DNA from: a candidate division KSB1 bacterium
Lineage (GTDB): Bacteria > Zhuqueibacterota > JdFR-76 > DREG01
DNA: 62,918 nt
Assembly: GCA_022566355.1 (NCBI GenBank)
Contig: JADFJB010000008.1
Span: 1-62,918 of the forward strand
Reading direction: 5' to 3'
Positions 25,948-36,318 of the stretch are shown one piece after another. Below the pieces are notes generated by a model. That model did not search any database, was not told the origin of the DNA, and saw only the letters and a list, made by a program, of their open reading frames with translations. Position 1 is the stretch's first letter; each line of letters begins with the position of its first letter. Made by a program: the position numbers and the translations under genes.

Positions 25948-28478
25948 TTCTAAAAAACAATAAATGCACGATATATGCAATTTTCATAATCGTATTTTTT
26001 TCAATTGCTTTAATAACCCAAATTCAAGGTCAAACCATTGAAGTGGAAGGCGCTAGTTTACAAACACCCTTGGAAATTCCATACCAATTTTCAAAGGGAG
26101 AAAACATTTGTAGAAATGAGATTCCTGCATCAAGAAGAGTTACTGGATCTGTTTGGGAAATCTTTCCACTGAAAAATGACGTCGCCCTTTATTCTGCTCC
26201 AAATGGGGCTCAACAAATTAACACGGCATCAACTGGGGATCATTTTGTTGTATTTGCCGAGAGGAAAGGTTATTTGCTGCTTGCAGCTGGACCTACCTGG
26301 GGCGAGCAAATTATTGACATGAATTTCAAAGGCTGGGGTAAAAAGAGTGATTTTATTCTTCACCGTATGGCAATAAGAAAAAAGGGCATATGGCGAAAAG
26401 CAATGGTGGTTAATTTCATCCCATCAGAACAGCAAACACAACTTGTAGATCAGGATTTCCAAATAGCGTCTATTTATAATAACCCGGAATGTCAAGGCGA
26501 GCCTATAGAGAAAATCAGGGTATTTCGATTTTTATTCGTTTTTGAAACCAACCCACGTTGCTCAGATCAGCCAAAATCAGTTTTAGTTGGAAATAAACCT
26601 GTACTAAGTAGTAAAGAGGATTTATTGGGTTGGATTCCAATACACCGAATTACGCTCTGGGATACGAGGGAAGCACTCGAAATTAATTTCGATCAAAATG
26701 CACAAGCGAGTAGAGAATCCTTAGCTTTACCGGCTTCCGTGTTTGAAAACTTACAAACCGCTTATTTATATGCCGCTTCAAAAGGACAACATAATAATGA
26801 AGTAATTAGAAAAAATAGGATAAGTACAGAAAATTTCTCCATAAAATACTGGCCACCTGGAATAATCCGATACCCGATTTTAAGACGAATTGACATGAGA
26901 AATTTAAAGAATGACGAAAAGGATGATATTTATGAAATCGGGTTTATTGGTAATACGATTAAACTTGGTAACAACGATGAAGCATTTAAGGGAGAGATAT
27001 CCCGTGAAAGAGCGGCTCAACAACAGCAAGCTCTTGAACTAACTATTAAAGACTTCTCTAAACTGGATATTTTATTTGTCGTTGATGCCACCAGCAGTAT
27101 GGGGCCATACCTTAAAGCAACGGCTAATGCAATTGAGAACGCTTTGCAATCCATTTCAGAACAATATTCTGACGACTGGGATATTCGTTTTTCGGGAGCA
27201 ATATTTCGAGATTACGAAGACGAAAAAAACAACAATTTATTCAATCATCAAGACTTAACTGCTAATCGAGAAGCTGTAACCAAGTTCTTTCGAAATGCAA
27301 AAGATAAAAGTGCAGATATGGATTATCCTGAGGCGGTATTTTACGGTTTAAGAAATGCCATCATTGCAACGCATTTTCGGCCTCGATCCATGCGTTATGT
27401 GGTTCTCATCAGCGATGCAGGCAATCATGAGCCGGATAAACGTGGTTTAAGTTCCGATCGCGTAGCAAAATCTCTGTACGATTATCAATGCCATTTTCTA
27501 TGTATTCGTGTTGCGCCCAATTCCAATTCCGGGAGAGAAGCCGGACCTTTGCTAAAAGCCCAAGTACGCGAATGGATGATTAATAATTCACAACGTGCCC
27601 AGAACGAAATTCAGCAACAAAATGTAAATACCCGGGATCAATTTTCCGGTTACTTATCTTCTCCCCAATTAAGGGATATGGGTGATTTGATGTTCATGGT
27701 CGGTTCACATGTACTTGGAGCATACGTTGTAGCAGATAATTCGGATGAAACTCAGTCCTTTATTGAAAATTACCTGGCGAAGGCTGTTGATATCCACGAT
27801 TTATTTCGTGATGTAACAAGGCTATTAGCAACAGGCGCAAGCATAAGTGAAGCCTTTAATGTTTTACAAAGCAGTGAAACTTCTACAGAAAATGATCCCA
27901 ATTCTCCAAATACTGCAACTCAAGCTCTTATCAAAGAGAATGGAATCGGTGCAATGCAATACGACCAGGTTTGGTTACACCATATTCTCAGCCGAATACC
28001 AAATGCTGATGATTTATTGCAAAGACGTGTAACAATCTACAAACGGGCATTTGTGAACATGTACAATGAAGACTTAAAGGATCCTTTATTCAAGCCCGTT
28101 GTCTTAATGACTGCTTCGAGTTTAATATCGTTGATTAATTTAATTGAAGATTTGGTTGCCAGCGCAGATACCGAAAGGCTATCCGAATCCTGGCGAAAAA
28201 TTCTTGACGCACTTAGTGGTGAAGAAGGAATTCTTAAATCTGTCTCTGAGTATGCACAACAACAGCTTAGCTTACCTGTAAATTCAGAACTCTTAAAACT
28301 TACCCTTCAAGAAATTGATGAGCTGAGTATTGTTAAAACAAGGCAGATGGTTGCCGATATAAATAAAAAGAAGAACATGTTAGAGCAGATTCTCTACGAT
28401 GATTCTTCTAATAAAAAAAGATGGTTTTTAATGAGTGAATTAAAATACTACTGGATTCGAGTAGAAGAATTACCTTAA
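25944..28478 (+). CDS. Exported von Willebrand A protein
   Basis: An 844-residue secreted or periplasmic protein. A signal peptide spans about 1-30 (cleavage near IQGQ). Residues about 65-145 resemble an SH3-like domain. The vWA domain starts at about 374 with DILFVVDATSSMGPY, a MIDAS motif of the DxTxS type, and continues through VVLISDAGNHEP to about 560. The last 280 residues are helical. The vWA resembles those of T6SS PpkA-type proteins. It lies between the unassigned protein and a MacB-like ABC gene, with a 4-bp overlap and a 14-bp gap. Metal-dependent binding to a partner is likely. Confidence 0.8.
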   Translation: MILKNNKCTIYAIFIIVFFSIALITQIQGQTIEVEGASLQTPLEIPYQFSKGENICRNEIPASRRVTGSVWEIFPLKNDVALYSAPNGAQQINTASTGDHFVVFAERKGYLLLAAGPTWGEQIIDMNFKGWGKKSDFILHRMAIRKKGIWRKAMVVNFIPSEQQTQLVDQDFQIASIYNNPECQGEPIEKIRVFRFLFVFETNPRCSDQPKSVLVGNKPVLSSKEDLLGWIPIHRITLWDTREALEINFDQNAQASRESLALPASVFENLQTAYLYAASKGQHNNEVIRKNRISTENFSIKYWPPGIIRYPILRRIDMRNLKNDEKDDIYEIGFIGNTIKLGNNDEAFKGEISRERAAQQQQALELTIKDFSKLDILFVVDATSSMGPYLKATANAIENALQSISEQYSDDWDIRFSGAIFRDYEDEKNNNLFNHQDLTANREAVTKFFRNAKDKSADMDYPEAVFYGLRNAIIATHFRPRSMRYVVLISDAGNHEPDKRGLSSDRVAKSLYDYQCHFLCIRVAPNSNSGREAGPLLKAQVREWMINNSQRAQNEIQQQNVNTRDQFSGYLSSPQLRDMGDLMFMVGSHVLGAYVVADNSDETQSFIENYLAKAVDIHDLFRDVTRLLATGASISEAFNVLQSSETSTENDPNSPNTATQALIKENGIGAMQYDQVWLHHILSRIPNADDLLQRRVTIYKRAFVNMYNEDLKDPLFKPVVLMTASSLISLINLIEDLVASADTERLSESWRKILDALSGEEGILKSVSEYAQQQLSLPVNSELLKLTLQEIDELSIVKTRQMVADINKKKNMLEQILYDDSSNKKRWFLMSELKYYWIRVEELP

Positions 28479-28492
28479 TTTATAGCTATTCT

Positions 28493-31174
28493 ATGGAATT
28501 TGGTATTACAATTGCAAAACTTCAAAAGTCTTACTGGAACAGATCAAACAATATTTGGAATTCTATAACTGCTTTAGATCTTGAAGACGTCTTTATTCCA
28601 TTTGGTAAGACAACAGTTATCCTGGGCAGGTCGGGAAGCGGGAAATCTACCCTATTAAGTATTTTAGGACTTCTAGAACCACCCGATGACTTAAACCAAA
28701 ACGGCCATACAGACCTAAAATCCCCCATTACTTTCAATTTTCCATTTAACTTAGATTCATACGACAAATCAAAATTTGCGATTGAAGAATTTTGGCAAAA
28801 TCAAGAACTTAAAGATCTAATTCTTAGAAAGCATTTTGGATTTGTTTTTCAGGATTCATTTTTATTCCCTGGATTATCGGTTAAACAAAACATTCATTTG
28901 CCCACTTTATTAAATGGACTTTCACAGGAAAAATTTGATGATCTTTGGCAGAAAAGCCTGGATTCCGGCCTATTTGAAGAATTTAAGAATGGCGGTGGTC
29001 CTAAACCTATTCCGATAAATGGAAATTCTAATAAACTTTCATTTATTGAGAGAATTAAAAGCTCAATTAAACATCACCGGGGAGAAGCCACACCTGATAA
29101 ATATTCCGGCGGACAACTGCAGAGATTCTCACTTATTCGGTCAATTCTACATGATCCTTCAATCATTTTTGCCGATGAACCAACGGGTAACCTTGACCCT
29201 AATTCTGCCGATAAAGTTTTTCTCTTTTTAAAAGGATGGCAAAATAATCTTAAAGAAAAAACATTAGTCTTGGTGACTCATGACGTTGAACTTGCCAGGC
29301 GTTATGCAGATCGTATCCTGATTATTGATAATCATCATGGTATTAAAAATACTGATGTGTTTGATGCAAAGTTGAGTAACAAAGCAAATCATACGGTAAA
29401 AAAATGGGATGTCTCGTTAGATCAAATGACAAACTTGATGAGCGAAAACGGCACGGTAGATTCTAAGGGAGAGAAAAAACTTCACAAAGTTTTTTCGAGC
29501 AATCAAAATGAATATGATGGCTTTAAAAAAAGTGACCTGGCAAAAATAATTAAATTCGCATGGTCTTTTAGCCGATGGGATTTTTGGCCGAAAACTCCGA
29601 ATCTAAAATGGACAAGTATAGTCGGGTTGTTTATAACTTCATTATTAGCGTTAACATCATTTCTCATCTTAGGATTTTATCTGGGTTCAAGTAAATACTT
29701 GGAACTTATTCAATCAAATCCTTTTATCCACAGTCTAAATATATCACGACCTTTAACCGACCCTGCTATCGATAAATCTACATTATCCCAAATTGCAAAC
29801 ATCACCGCTACAACAGAAGATCCGGAGTCTTTTTCCCTCGGGAACTCTGGCAACCAACAGAACATCATTTTATCCTATGCAAGTGGTTTTAACAGAAGAT
29901 CCTTATGGGGTACTTTAATTGATCCTGACTTGAAAGAACTTGATCCGGTTCGATTAACCGGGCGCACAATAGATCCGAGTGATCCAGTTATGCAAATTAT
30001 AGAAGATAATTTACTTTTCGGAAGATCGTTTCAGTCTAATAATGATCTTGGTTTGATTGTCTCCAAAGATGCAATGAATAAATTAGGACTCTCGAAGATA
30101 TCTAAAAACGATTCTCCTCGAATTCTCTATTCAAAATATGGTTCCGGGATCGATGCCAGGGTAAGAAAGTTTCCAATTCTTGGGATTTCTGAAAGGCTTC
30201 CCGAACCCGGGGGTGATTTTATTATGTCTAATTATTTCTATGCACAATTGGTCAATCATTATTTTACCCCCACAAGCCTTTCTTCTTTTGAAGTCGGATT
30301 TTTACCCTCAATGCAAGCGGCAGATGATCTATTGTTAAATTTAGAACCAGCAATGAATGAACTGGGTTTACGCGGAGATAGCTTTATACGCGACAATCAA
30401 TTTGTTCTTAAATTCTCTTACATCAATGGAAGGGCAAGGCACGAAGATCTCATTAAAAATCATTTTCATGAATTATTTAAATTAAATCCCGATTTTGAGG
30501 GGAACAATTCGTTTACCCTGTTACCCTTCTTTAGACCAGAAAGATCGATTAGTGAACAAGATACAACAATATTTACTTATGGATCTTTATTCATCAAGGA
30601 ATTTAAGTATGCCCGCGGGTTACGAACTTTTCTGCAAATGAATTTTAAGGCAGATATGAATCTTGGTATGATTGAATCTTTGGGGACTATTCACACAATG
30701 AGGAAAATCATCTCCGGGATTGTCATTGGCATGCTTTTATGTCTTGGTTTTACCGGACTATTCGTTGTCTATTCGGTATTCAGCCAGTTTGTCTCAAGAA
30801 GCGCTAAACAATTTGGTGTCTTAAAAACCATGGGAGTTGATTGGAAAAATTTCGCGTTGATTCACTTTTTCGAAGTACTCATTCTTTTCAGTTGTTCAAT
30901 CTTTATTGGAATATTGGGATCCTTATTCCTTGGTCGTTTATTAGACTCGCAACTGGCTAGTTTCTTTACCGCTTTCCAAGTCAATTATCAGTTTTTTGAA
31001 ATATCATTATTGCATATTTTTATTCTAACGATAATGATGTTTATCACTTATGCAATTGCAGCCGGTTTGGCGGTTAAAAATATATATTTGAAGAGTGCTA
31101 TGGAGTTAATCAAGGATCAAAGGAACTTGAGCCCGCAACAAAAAGTAAACTTATTTAACTGGAAACAAAATTAG
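28493..31174 (+). CDS. MacB-like ABC ATPase-permease fusion
   Basis: An 893-residue protein with an N-terminal ABC ATPase and a C-terminal FtsX/MacB permease. Walker A GRSGSGKST (45-53), Q-loop FVFQDS, signature YSGGQLQR (about 203), Walker B IIFADEPTGNLD and H-loop LVTHD are all intact. The ATPase carries long inserts between Walker A and Q-loop and before the signature. One TM at about 376-400, a large periplasmic domain and three more TMs at about 736-870 match MacB topology. Such transporters use ATP for mechanical work in the periplasm. It is the last gene of the operon and ends 19 bp from the convergent operon. Confidence 0.88.
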   Translation: MEFGITIAKLQKSYWNRSNNIWNSITALDLEDVFIPFGKTTVILGRSGSGKSTLLSILGLLEPPDDLNQNGHTDLKSPITFNFPFNLDSYDKSKFAIEEFWQNQELKDLILRKHFGFVFQDSFLFPGLSVKQNIHLPTLLNGLSQEKFDDLWQKSLDSGLFEEFKNGGGPKPIPINGNSNKLSFIERIKSSIKHHRGEATPDKYSGGQLQRFSLIRSILHDPSIIFADEPTGNLDPNSADKVFLFLKGWQNNLKEKTLVLVTHDVELARRYADRILIIDNHHGIKNTDVFDAKLSNKANHTVKKWDVSLDQMTNLMSENGTVDSKGEKKLHKVFSSNQNEYDGFKKSDLAKIIKFAWSFSRWDFWPKTPNLKWTSIVGLFITSLLALTSFLILGFYLGSSKYLELIQSNPFIHSLNISRPLTDPAIDKSTLSQIANITATTEDPESFSLGNSGNQQNIILSYASGFNRRSLWGTLIDPDLKELDPVRLTGRTIDPSDPVMQIIEDNLLFGRSFQSNNDLGLIVSKDAMNKLGLSKISKNDSPRILYSKYGSGIDARVRKFPILGISERLPEPGGDFIMSNYFYAQLVNHYFTPTSLSSFEVGFLPSMQAADDLLLNLEPAMNELGLRGDSFIRDNQFVLKFSYINGRARHEDLIKNHFHELFKLNPDFEGNNSFTLLPFFRPERSISEQDTTIFTYGSLFIKEFKYARGLRTFLQMNFKADMNLGMIESLGTIHTMRKIISGIVIGMLLCLGFTGLFVVYSVFSQFVSRSAKQFGVLKTMGVDWKNFALIHFFEVLILFSCSIFIGILGSLFLGRLLDSQLASFFTAFQVNYQFFEISLLHIFILTIMMFITYAIAAGLAVKNIYLKSAMELIKDQRNLSPQQKVNLFNWKQN

Positions 31175-31193
31175 TTAGATTGCTACTAAGAAA

Positions 31194-34100
31194 TTAATCC
31201 TGCGGAATCGCAGAAAAACTTTTAACTTGAAATGATTCTCTAAGTCCTATAAACAATCTTGCGGCAGAACCGTAGTTTTCGACACCTAATGCATAAATAC
31301 TTCCTGAAAAAATATCAGAATTATTTGGCCGCAAAATCGTTTCCAGATATTGCCCATCCAGATCGCAACGATAGATTCCATTTCTATCAGCTATAAATAA
31401 ATATGGATTTCTAGAAACGATTTCCGTTTCTCCAATCTCATTCGTAAAACTAACGCCAGTAGCGTCTTCTTCAATATTAATTCTTGTTGGGTACATCAAC
31501 CGTATTTTATCCCCCTCCTCGCGATTCTCATTGTCGCCAAATTTCCCAAAATGATATCTATATTTACCTGTGCTGTCAAAGGAAACAACACGGTTAGCAC
31601 CAAAATCTGTTAAATAAAAATTTCCTTGATTATCTAAACAAATACCTTCCGGTTCCTGTAAAGAGGTCATGTCATAATTACTGAAATCAAATCTAAATAC
31701 CTCATCAGACACAAACCGGCCACCGGATTCGTCATACATTTTTATTCCATTTTTAAGACTGGACTCCACCACATAAAATCTGTTATGAATAGCCGAAAAG
31801 GCAACATCTCTAAAATTTATCTTTCTCGAAAAATCTAACATCAACTCCGAGTTTACCGGAATTTTTTTAATTTCATTACGTATGACTATATTTTTATCCA
31901 ACCTGTGTTCGAATTCAGCATAGTTCGTCGGTTTCCCTGGTTGAGCCATAAGCTGAAATTTGACTTTTTTCGTCATTGGTATGGATATGATTTGCTTTCC
32001 AGGTTTTACAACATCAAACACTTTTTTATACATGTAAGAACCTTGCTGGCGAACAATTAGTTCAACAGTTTCTCCTAACTCCAGAACATCCGATTTAAAT
32101 TTATTTTCTCCGATGCGAAGCAGTTCTACATCATTCAATGTTGCGCGAATTGGGGAATCCGTTCCTTCTCCGGATAGTACAAAAAGTTCCAAGAAAGATG
32201 TTTCTTTTCTTAAAATCTCATTCAGTACGGATGGTAAAGATGTAAGGCTGCCCTTTTTGAAAATAGAAGTATTGGGTGCTTGGGCAAAAGCATAAAGAGA
32301 TTTCTTTGGTAAGGAAAATTTCTTCAATAGATCCAAGCTCTGTTGCAACCGTTGAAAACGAAGGAATTTTGGATCTGCGAGTTGTTCATACGAATTTTCT
32401 TGCCCACTTAAAAGATTGTCAGGGAATTCCACATTTCGATAGTTTAACCCTGAAAGTTCCGAACTACCGTCTGCTCGATTTACACAAAGTCTAATGGCGG
32501 CTTCGGCATTTTCAAACCAAAATCTTCCATCCTGGTTGGTCCTGGTTTTATCTTTGATCACATCAAAGCATAACTTGGCTGCATCTCCGAATCCCTTCGC
32601 TCGAAGTATTTCGGCAAAATAAAATAGAGAACGTAAACTTCTTTTTTCGTTAATTACTCCTTTCAAAACATTTTTTGCCGCATCATATTTTTCCGCAAAA
32701 AATAAACTCCTGCCACGGATATAATTTGCTTCATCTACATATGTGCCCCTCACTTTTGTTAAAATATCAGCTGATTTGGAAAAAAGATTCTTTTTATCAT
32801 CTTCATCCCCTTGAATTTCTGCTTCTAGAGAATTTGCAATACCTTCAAAAAAATTGGTTTCATTGGTCATCTCAGCCTGGGTAATGGCAAAAATTCGTTG
32901 AAGTTGTTTTAAGTAATTCAAACGATTTATGCCAGTAACCGAAGCAGCTTTGGGAAGTAAGAATTGGATCATCTCTACCGCTTTTTCCACACCCCTGCTA
33001 CGCAGGATTTCACTTCTAATATCTTCCCCAAGTTCAAGTTGGGTCAAATTTAAAAGAAGATCTTTTTGTTGCGATATCTCAGAATTTTTCGGGTCGAAGT
33101 TCTCGAGTGATAATTTTAATTCTCTTAAGCTTGCCTTGTTACCGCGGTTTGCATCGAGATATAGTATACTGCGCCAATATTGTGCTTGATCTAAAAGAGC
33201 AGAAATCCTTGGTTCAGTTCTTTCGATTGATCTTAGGATAAACGATTGAAAATTGTTAATTCCCGTATTTCTATTAGCTATAAACTGAACGGCTCCTAGC
33301 CAAAAATAAGATTCGGAATAATCGGAAAGACTACTGGAAGGTAATGCCTGGAAATAAAAACTTTGCCGGTCATTTTGAGAAAGACTGAAAAAATTATCAT
33401 TGTCACCAGGTTGCGTAGTGGTATGATCCAAGTTACCTTGTCTGAATTTCAATTCAAGCCCAAATTCATTAGAAGATACTTGATTGTAATTGTCAATGGC
33501 ATCCAATCTGTTTTGCGGATTAAAAGTCATTAAAAACTGATTTAAATTCACCATTCCCTGAGTATAAAATAGAAACTCTAGAAAAGCATTTCGCTGGCTA
33601 CTTTTAAACTTGCTAAGGATCGAAGGATAATTGATTGCAGATGCAAGATTCAAAGCGGTTTCCCTGCTTGAATTTCCTTTACCGTCGTCCACAATTTGCG
33701 AAAACATGGGTTCCGGAACTGATTGATAAACCTTCAATAATTCATATTTTACATCAGTTATTCTAATTTCCGTTACAAGTTTCATTAAGTCATCAGAATC
33801 TAGCTGCAACACTTTTTTATAATAGGTGTTTGCCTCTCGTAGGTTGTCTATAGTTTTATTAATTTTATCCGTAGATATCTCAGGCCAAAAAGCATCAAAC
33901 CTTCTTAAAATTGCTTCCCGAAAACGGGACTCACCAGCCAGAAAATTTGCCTGCAAAATTAAGGAGTCCGGAGCATTCGAATCAATTCTTATGAAGCTAT
34001 TGAATGCCACATTCAACAGATCAGCGGGTCTTTCACCCGTTTCTGCACGACGAAAGAAACACCATCCGGATTTTAATTGAGAACCAAAATAAACTTTTGG

Positions 34101-34424
34101 GTAATTTTTCTTTACATCAGAAACACCTAACACTTCCTGAAAGTATTGATTAGCTTTACGAAAATAATCCCGTACTAATCTAACCTGGGTTTCCCGCATC
34201 GCAAGATTGTAATAAGATTCTCCTAAATAATACTTAGCCAATTCAGGCTCTTTGGCCTTGGTTAACAGCCAATTTTTAATTACTACTATTGATGAATCAT
34301 AGTCACCCCTGTTAAACAACATCAATCCCCTGGATTTAATAAATTCTTGAGATTGAATACTACTCGTAATGAGTAAAGTAAAAAGGATAAAAGATAAACA
34401 AATAACTTTGTTTTTAGTATTCAT
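31194..34424 (-). CDS. Exported TPR/NHL-repeat protein
   Basis: A 1076-residue secreted protein with a signal peptide (LSFILFTLLITSSIQSQ). The first 700 residues are helical TPR-like repeats. A PEGA-like beta domain follows (ATLNDVELLRIGEN). The last 250 residues carry NHL/beta-propeller repeats: PEGICLDNQGNFYLTDFG, GANRVVSFD, PYLFIADRNGIYRCD. It is the last gene of the ExbBD/T9SS-cargo operon, 43 bp after the TonB-like gene. It is probably a periplasmic or outer-membrane-associated scaffold that contacts the motor; the exact role is unknown. Confidence 0.72.
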   Translation of the reverse strand: MNTKNKVICLSFILFTLLITSSIQSQEFIKSRGLMLFNRGDYDSSIVVIKNWLLTKAKEPELAKYYLGESYYNLAMRETQVRLVRDYFRKANQYFQEVLGVSDVKKNYPKVYFGSQLKSGWCFFRRAETGERPADLLNVAFNSFIRIDSNAPDSLILQANFLAGESRFREAILRRFDAFWPEISTDKINKTIDNLREANTYYKKVLQLDSDDLMKLVTEIRITDVKYELLKVYQSVPEPMFSQIVDDGKGNSSRETALNLASAINYPSILSKFKSSQRNAFLEFLFYTQGMVNLNQFLMTFNPQNRLDAIDNYNQVSSNEFGLELKFRQGNLDHTTTQPGDNDNFFSLSQNDRQSFYFQALPSSSLSDYSESYFWLGAVQFIANRNTGINNFQSFILRSIERTEPRISALLDQAQYWRSILYLDANRGNKASLRELKLSLENFDPKNSEISQQKDLLLNLTQLELGEDIRSEILRSRGVEKAVEMIQFLLPKAASVTGINRLNYLKQLQRIFAITQAEMTNETNFFEGIANSLEAEIQGDEDDKKNLFSKSADILTKVRGTYVDEANYIRGRSLFFAEKYDAAKNVLKGVINEKRSLRSLFYFAEILRAKGFGDAAKLCFDVIKDKTRTNQDGRFWFENAEAAIRLCVNRADGSSELSGLNYRNVEFPDNLLSGQENSYEQLADPKFLRFQRLQQSLDLLKKFSLPKKSLYAFAQAPNTSIFKKGSLTSLPSVLNEILRKETSFLELFVLSGEGTDSPIRATLNDVELLRIGENKFKSDVLELGETVELIVRQQGSYMYKKVFDVVKPGKQIISIPMTKKVKFQLMAQPGKPTNYAEFEHRLDKNIVIRNEIKKIPVNSELMLDFSRKINFRDVAFSAIHNRFYVVESSLKNGIKMYDESGGRFVSDEVFRFDFSNYDMTSLQEPEGICLDNQGNFYLTDFGANRVVSFDSTGKYRYHFGKFGDNENREEGDKIRLMYPTRINIEEDATGVSFTNEIGETEIVSRNPYLFIADRNGIYRCDLDGQYLETILRPNNSDIFSGSIYALGVENYGSAARLFIGLRESFQVKSFSAIPQD

Positions 34425-34467
34425 AATAAATTCACTTATTTGAATTTAAATAACTTGGAAAAAACTA

Positions 34468-35061
34468 CTACCAGCTTTTTATTCTAACTTCACTGCTTTT
34501 TAAACTGCCTTTTACCAGGTAAAGCTTTCCGTTTTTAAGTGGAATGTCTGGGTCCACTCCTTCTCGTCTTTGTAATTGCGAAACATCTACAGTCATCTTT
34601 TTTCCCACAGCGCCCACATTAAAACGTATGATTAGGATTCCGGTCTTAAAGGGTGTATATTTCCAACTTTTTAAAACATTGCTTACCATCTCTCCTGCTT
34701 TTGCGTGTCCGGGACAGTAGACATCGTCAATCGGATCGAACTCCAAAGAACCATCCGCCTCAACTCTTGCAGTCACCCGAACATCTGCCGTGAAATCCAC
34801 ATTAATTAGTTCATCCCAATCCAAACTTTTAATACCAGGTGTTCTCATATTCACCGCAAAAACCAAAGGCTTAATGAGAGGACCTGTTAAAACCAAACTT
34901 TTCGTTCCCGGGCGCTCCGGCAAAATAATTTCGACTACTTCAGTACCAAGATCGGCGTCTTCAACTGGAATTTTACTCAGCGCAATTGCACGATAAACAT
35001 AAAGCCCCAAACTAACAATTAAAACAAAAGTTGCTGAATATGTAAGTATTTTCTTTAGCAT
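34468..35061 (-). CDS. TonB-like periplasmic protein
   Basis: A 197-residue protein with one N-terminal TM helix (about 7-28) and a periplasmic domain that ends in a TonB-like fold: ADVRVTARVEADGSLEF and SWKYTPFKTGILIIRFNV. The Pro-rich spacer of typical TonB is short. It follows two ExbD genes by 14 bp in the same operon, as a TonB-type arm driven by the ExbBD motor. What it acts on is unknown; candidates are the operon's PorV-like barrel or the TPR/NHL protein. Confidence 0.7.
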   Translation of the reverse strand: MLKKILTYSATFVLIVSLGLYVYRAIALSKIPVEDADLGTEVVEIILPERPGTKSLVLTGPLIKPLVFAVNMRTPGIKSLDWDELINVDFTADVRVTARVEADGSLEFDPIDDVYCPGHAKAGEMVSNVLKSWKYTPFKTGILIIRFNVGAVGKKMTVDVSQLQRREGVDPDIPLKNGKLYLVKGSLKSSEVRIKSW

Positions 35062-35075
35062 AATTATTTCTTATG

Positions 35076-35696
35076 TCATAAATCGATGACTACATTTTTT
35101 CGTAGCTGACCTTCTTCCCGGACAGTGAACATTTCAATTCTACTGCTGTTGCGTATATCATCGATAGTCCCCCCAACACAGCCGTATTGAATATTTTGAT
35201 ATGTTGAATTTGCAAGTACTTGTATAACATCGATCACCTTGCTATAAGGCAGATTTCCAGGACAACGAATGATTACAAAATATTCTTCTTCCGGATGGGT
35301 ATTAGCATGGTCTACTAATTTAGCCAATTTATCAAACAAATTATTTTGTGGATCATCCATTTTAAATTTGCATCGCCGCATTAGAAGGTTCTTTTTGGCA
35401 GCTAGTTTTGCGGAAGTGCTCAACCCGCCACGATCTATTGCAGTGATGTCGTTAACCAAACTTTCGGTCATCAGTGGGTCGATGTAAAAGTAAGATTCAT
35501 CATCTATCAGCTGGATTAGAACCTGGGCAGATCCGGCTTCATTTTTTGGTGTTGGAATAAATAATTTTCTTTCTTCGTTCGGCAACGAAGCAAAAAATAC
35601 TGAAACCAAAAAGAATATCAGAAGGATGAAAACTACATCCATCAAAGAAATTAAATTTAGTTTTCTTTTGTCATCACCTGAAGTACGCGATTTCAC
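35076..35696 (-). CDS. ExbD/TolR-family protein, second copy
   Basis: A 206-residue ExbD-type protein with an N-terminal TM helix that carries the essential Asp (SLMDVVFILLIFFLVSVFF) and a periplasmic domain of about 160 residues, longer than E. coli ExbD. It lies 3 bp after the other ExbD gene and should form the rotor or stator core with the ExbB channel. The periplasmic domains of the two ExbDs differ, so each may contact a different partner. Confidence 0.88.
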   Translation of the reverse strand: MKSRTSGDDKRKLNLISLMDVVFILLIFFLVSVFFASLPNEERKLFIPTPKNEAGSAQVLIQLIDDESYFYIDPLMTESLVNDITAIDRGGLSTSAKLAAKKNLLMRRCKFKMDDPQNNLFDKLAKLVDHANTHPEEEYFVIIRCPGNLPYSKVIDVIQVLANSTYQNIQYGCVGGTIDDIRNSSRIEMFTVREEGQLRKNVVIDL

Positions 35697-35699
35697 AAT

Positions 35700-36299
35700 T
35701 TATTCCCTTTTAAATTTGGTTCTAAAAACTAAGCTCGGTATCAAATCATCATAAGAACTGCATTTTTCCATTACAGCATTGATTACTCTAAATTGAACTT
35801 CCTGGTCAGCTCGAATATCAATTCGGTTTGAAGGTCGTGGAACTCTAAATTTACTTGCTACATATCGATCAATCTGATCATTTAATAACTGGATAGCAGG
35901 AAGTCTTGAAAATTCCCTATCACTCAATTTTGAAACATCGAGAGGTAAATCTGCCTGCCGTTGATATTGAATCGCATAACTTTTAGCATCCCTATAAGTT
36001 AATCTACCTCTTTGAGATGCATAGTTTTCAAATGGTAGCAAAACAGAAACCCTAAAACCTATCATTTTCTCTTCTTCCTTTAACGGTAATATTTCGATCA
36101 GAATCGTTTCCAAGAGTTCATCGGATTCAACTTGGCCAGCGCCCTCGGCGACAGGAAGATTCAACTCCAATTCAGCTTCACCAACTTTTGGTGCAACAGG
36201 AGAAAAGGAAACGATAAAAAAGATCAAGAGAAGAAAAACAATATCAATAAAAGTAGGAAGCTCAATCTCCTTTTGAGTGCTTGATTTTCGAAAAGTCAT
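35700..36299 (-). CDS. ExbD/TolR-family protein, first copy
   Basis: A 199-residue ExbD-type protein. The TM helix TFIDIVFLLLIFFIVSF contains the proton-path Asp. The periplasmic part is acidic near the membrane and basic in the middle. It follows the ExbB-like gene by 19 bp and precedes a second ExbD gene by 3 bp. The one ExbB plus two ExbD arrangement is that of AglRQS in Myxococcus gliding, which is an analogy, not an identification. Confidence 0.88.
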   Translation of the reverse strand: MTFRKSSTQKEIELPTFIDIVFLLLIFFIVSFSPVAPKVGEAELELNLPVAEGAGQVESDELLETILIEILPLKEEEKMIGFRVSVLLPFENYASQRGRLTYRDAKSYAIQYQRQADLPLDVSKLSDREFSRLPAIQLLNDQIDRYVASKFRVPRPSNRIDIRADQEVQFRVINAVMEKCSSYDDLIPSLVFRTKFKRE

Positions 36300-36318
36300 A
36301 TTATAAACTTATTAAGTT

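Noticed and set aside
24784-31174. Type VI secretion locus suggested by the PpkA-like vWA protein
   Set aside because: No T6SS core genes (TssB, TssC, ClpV, Hcp, VgrG) are present.
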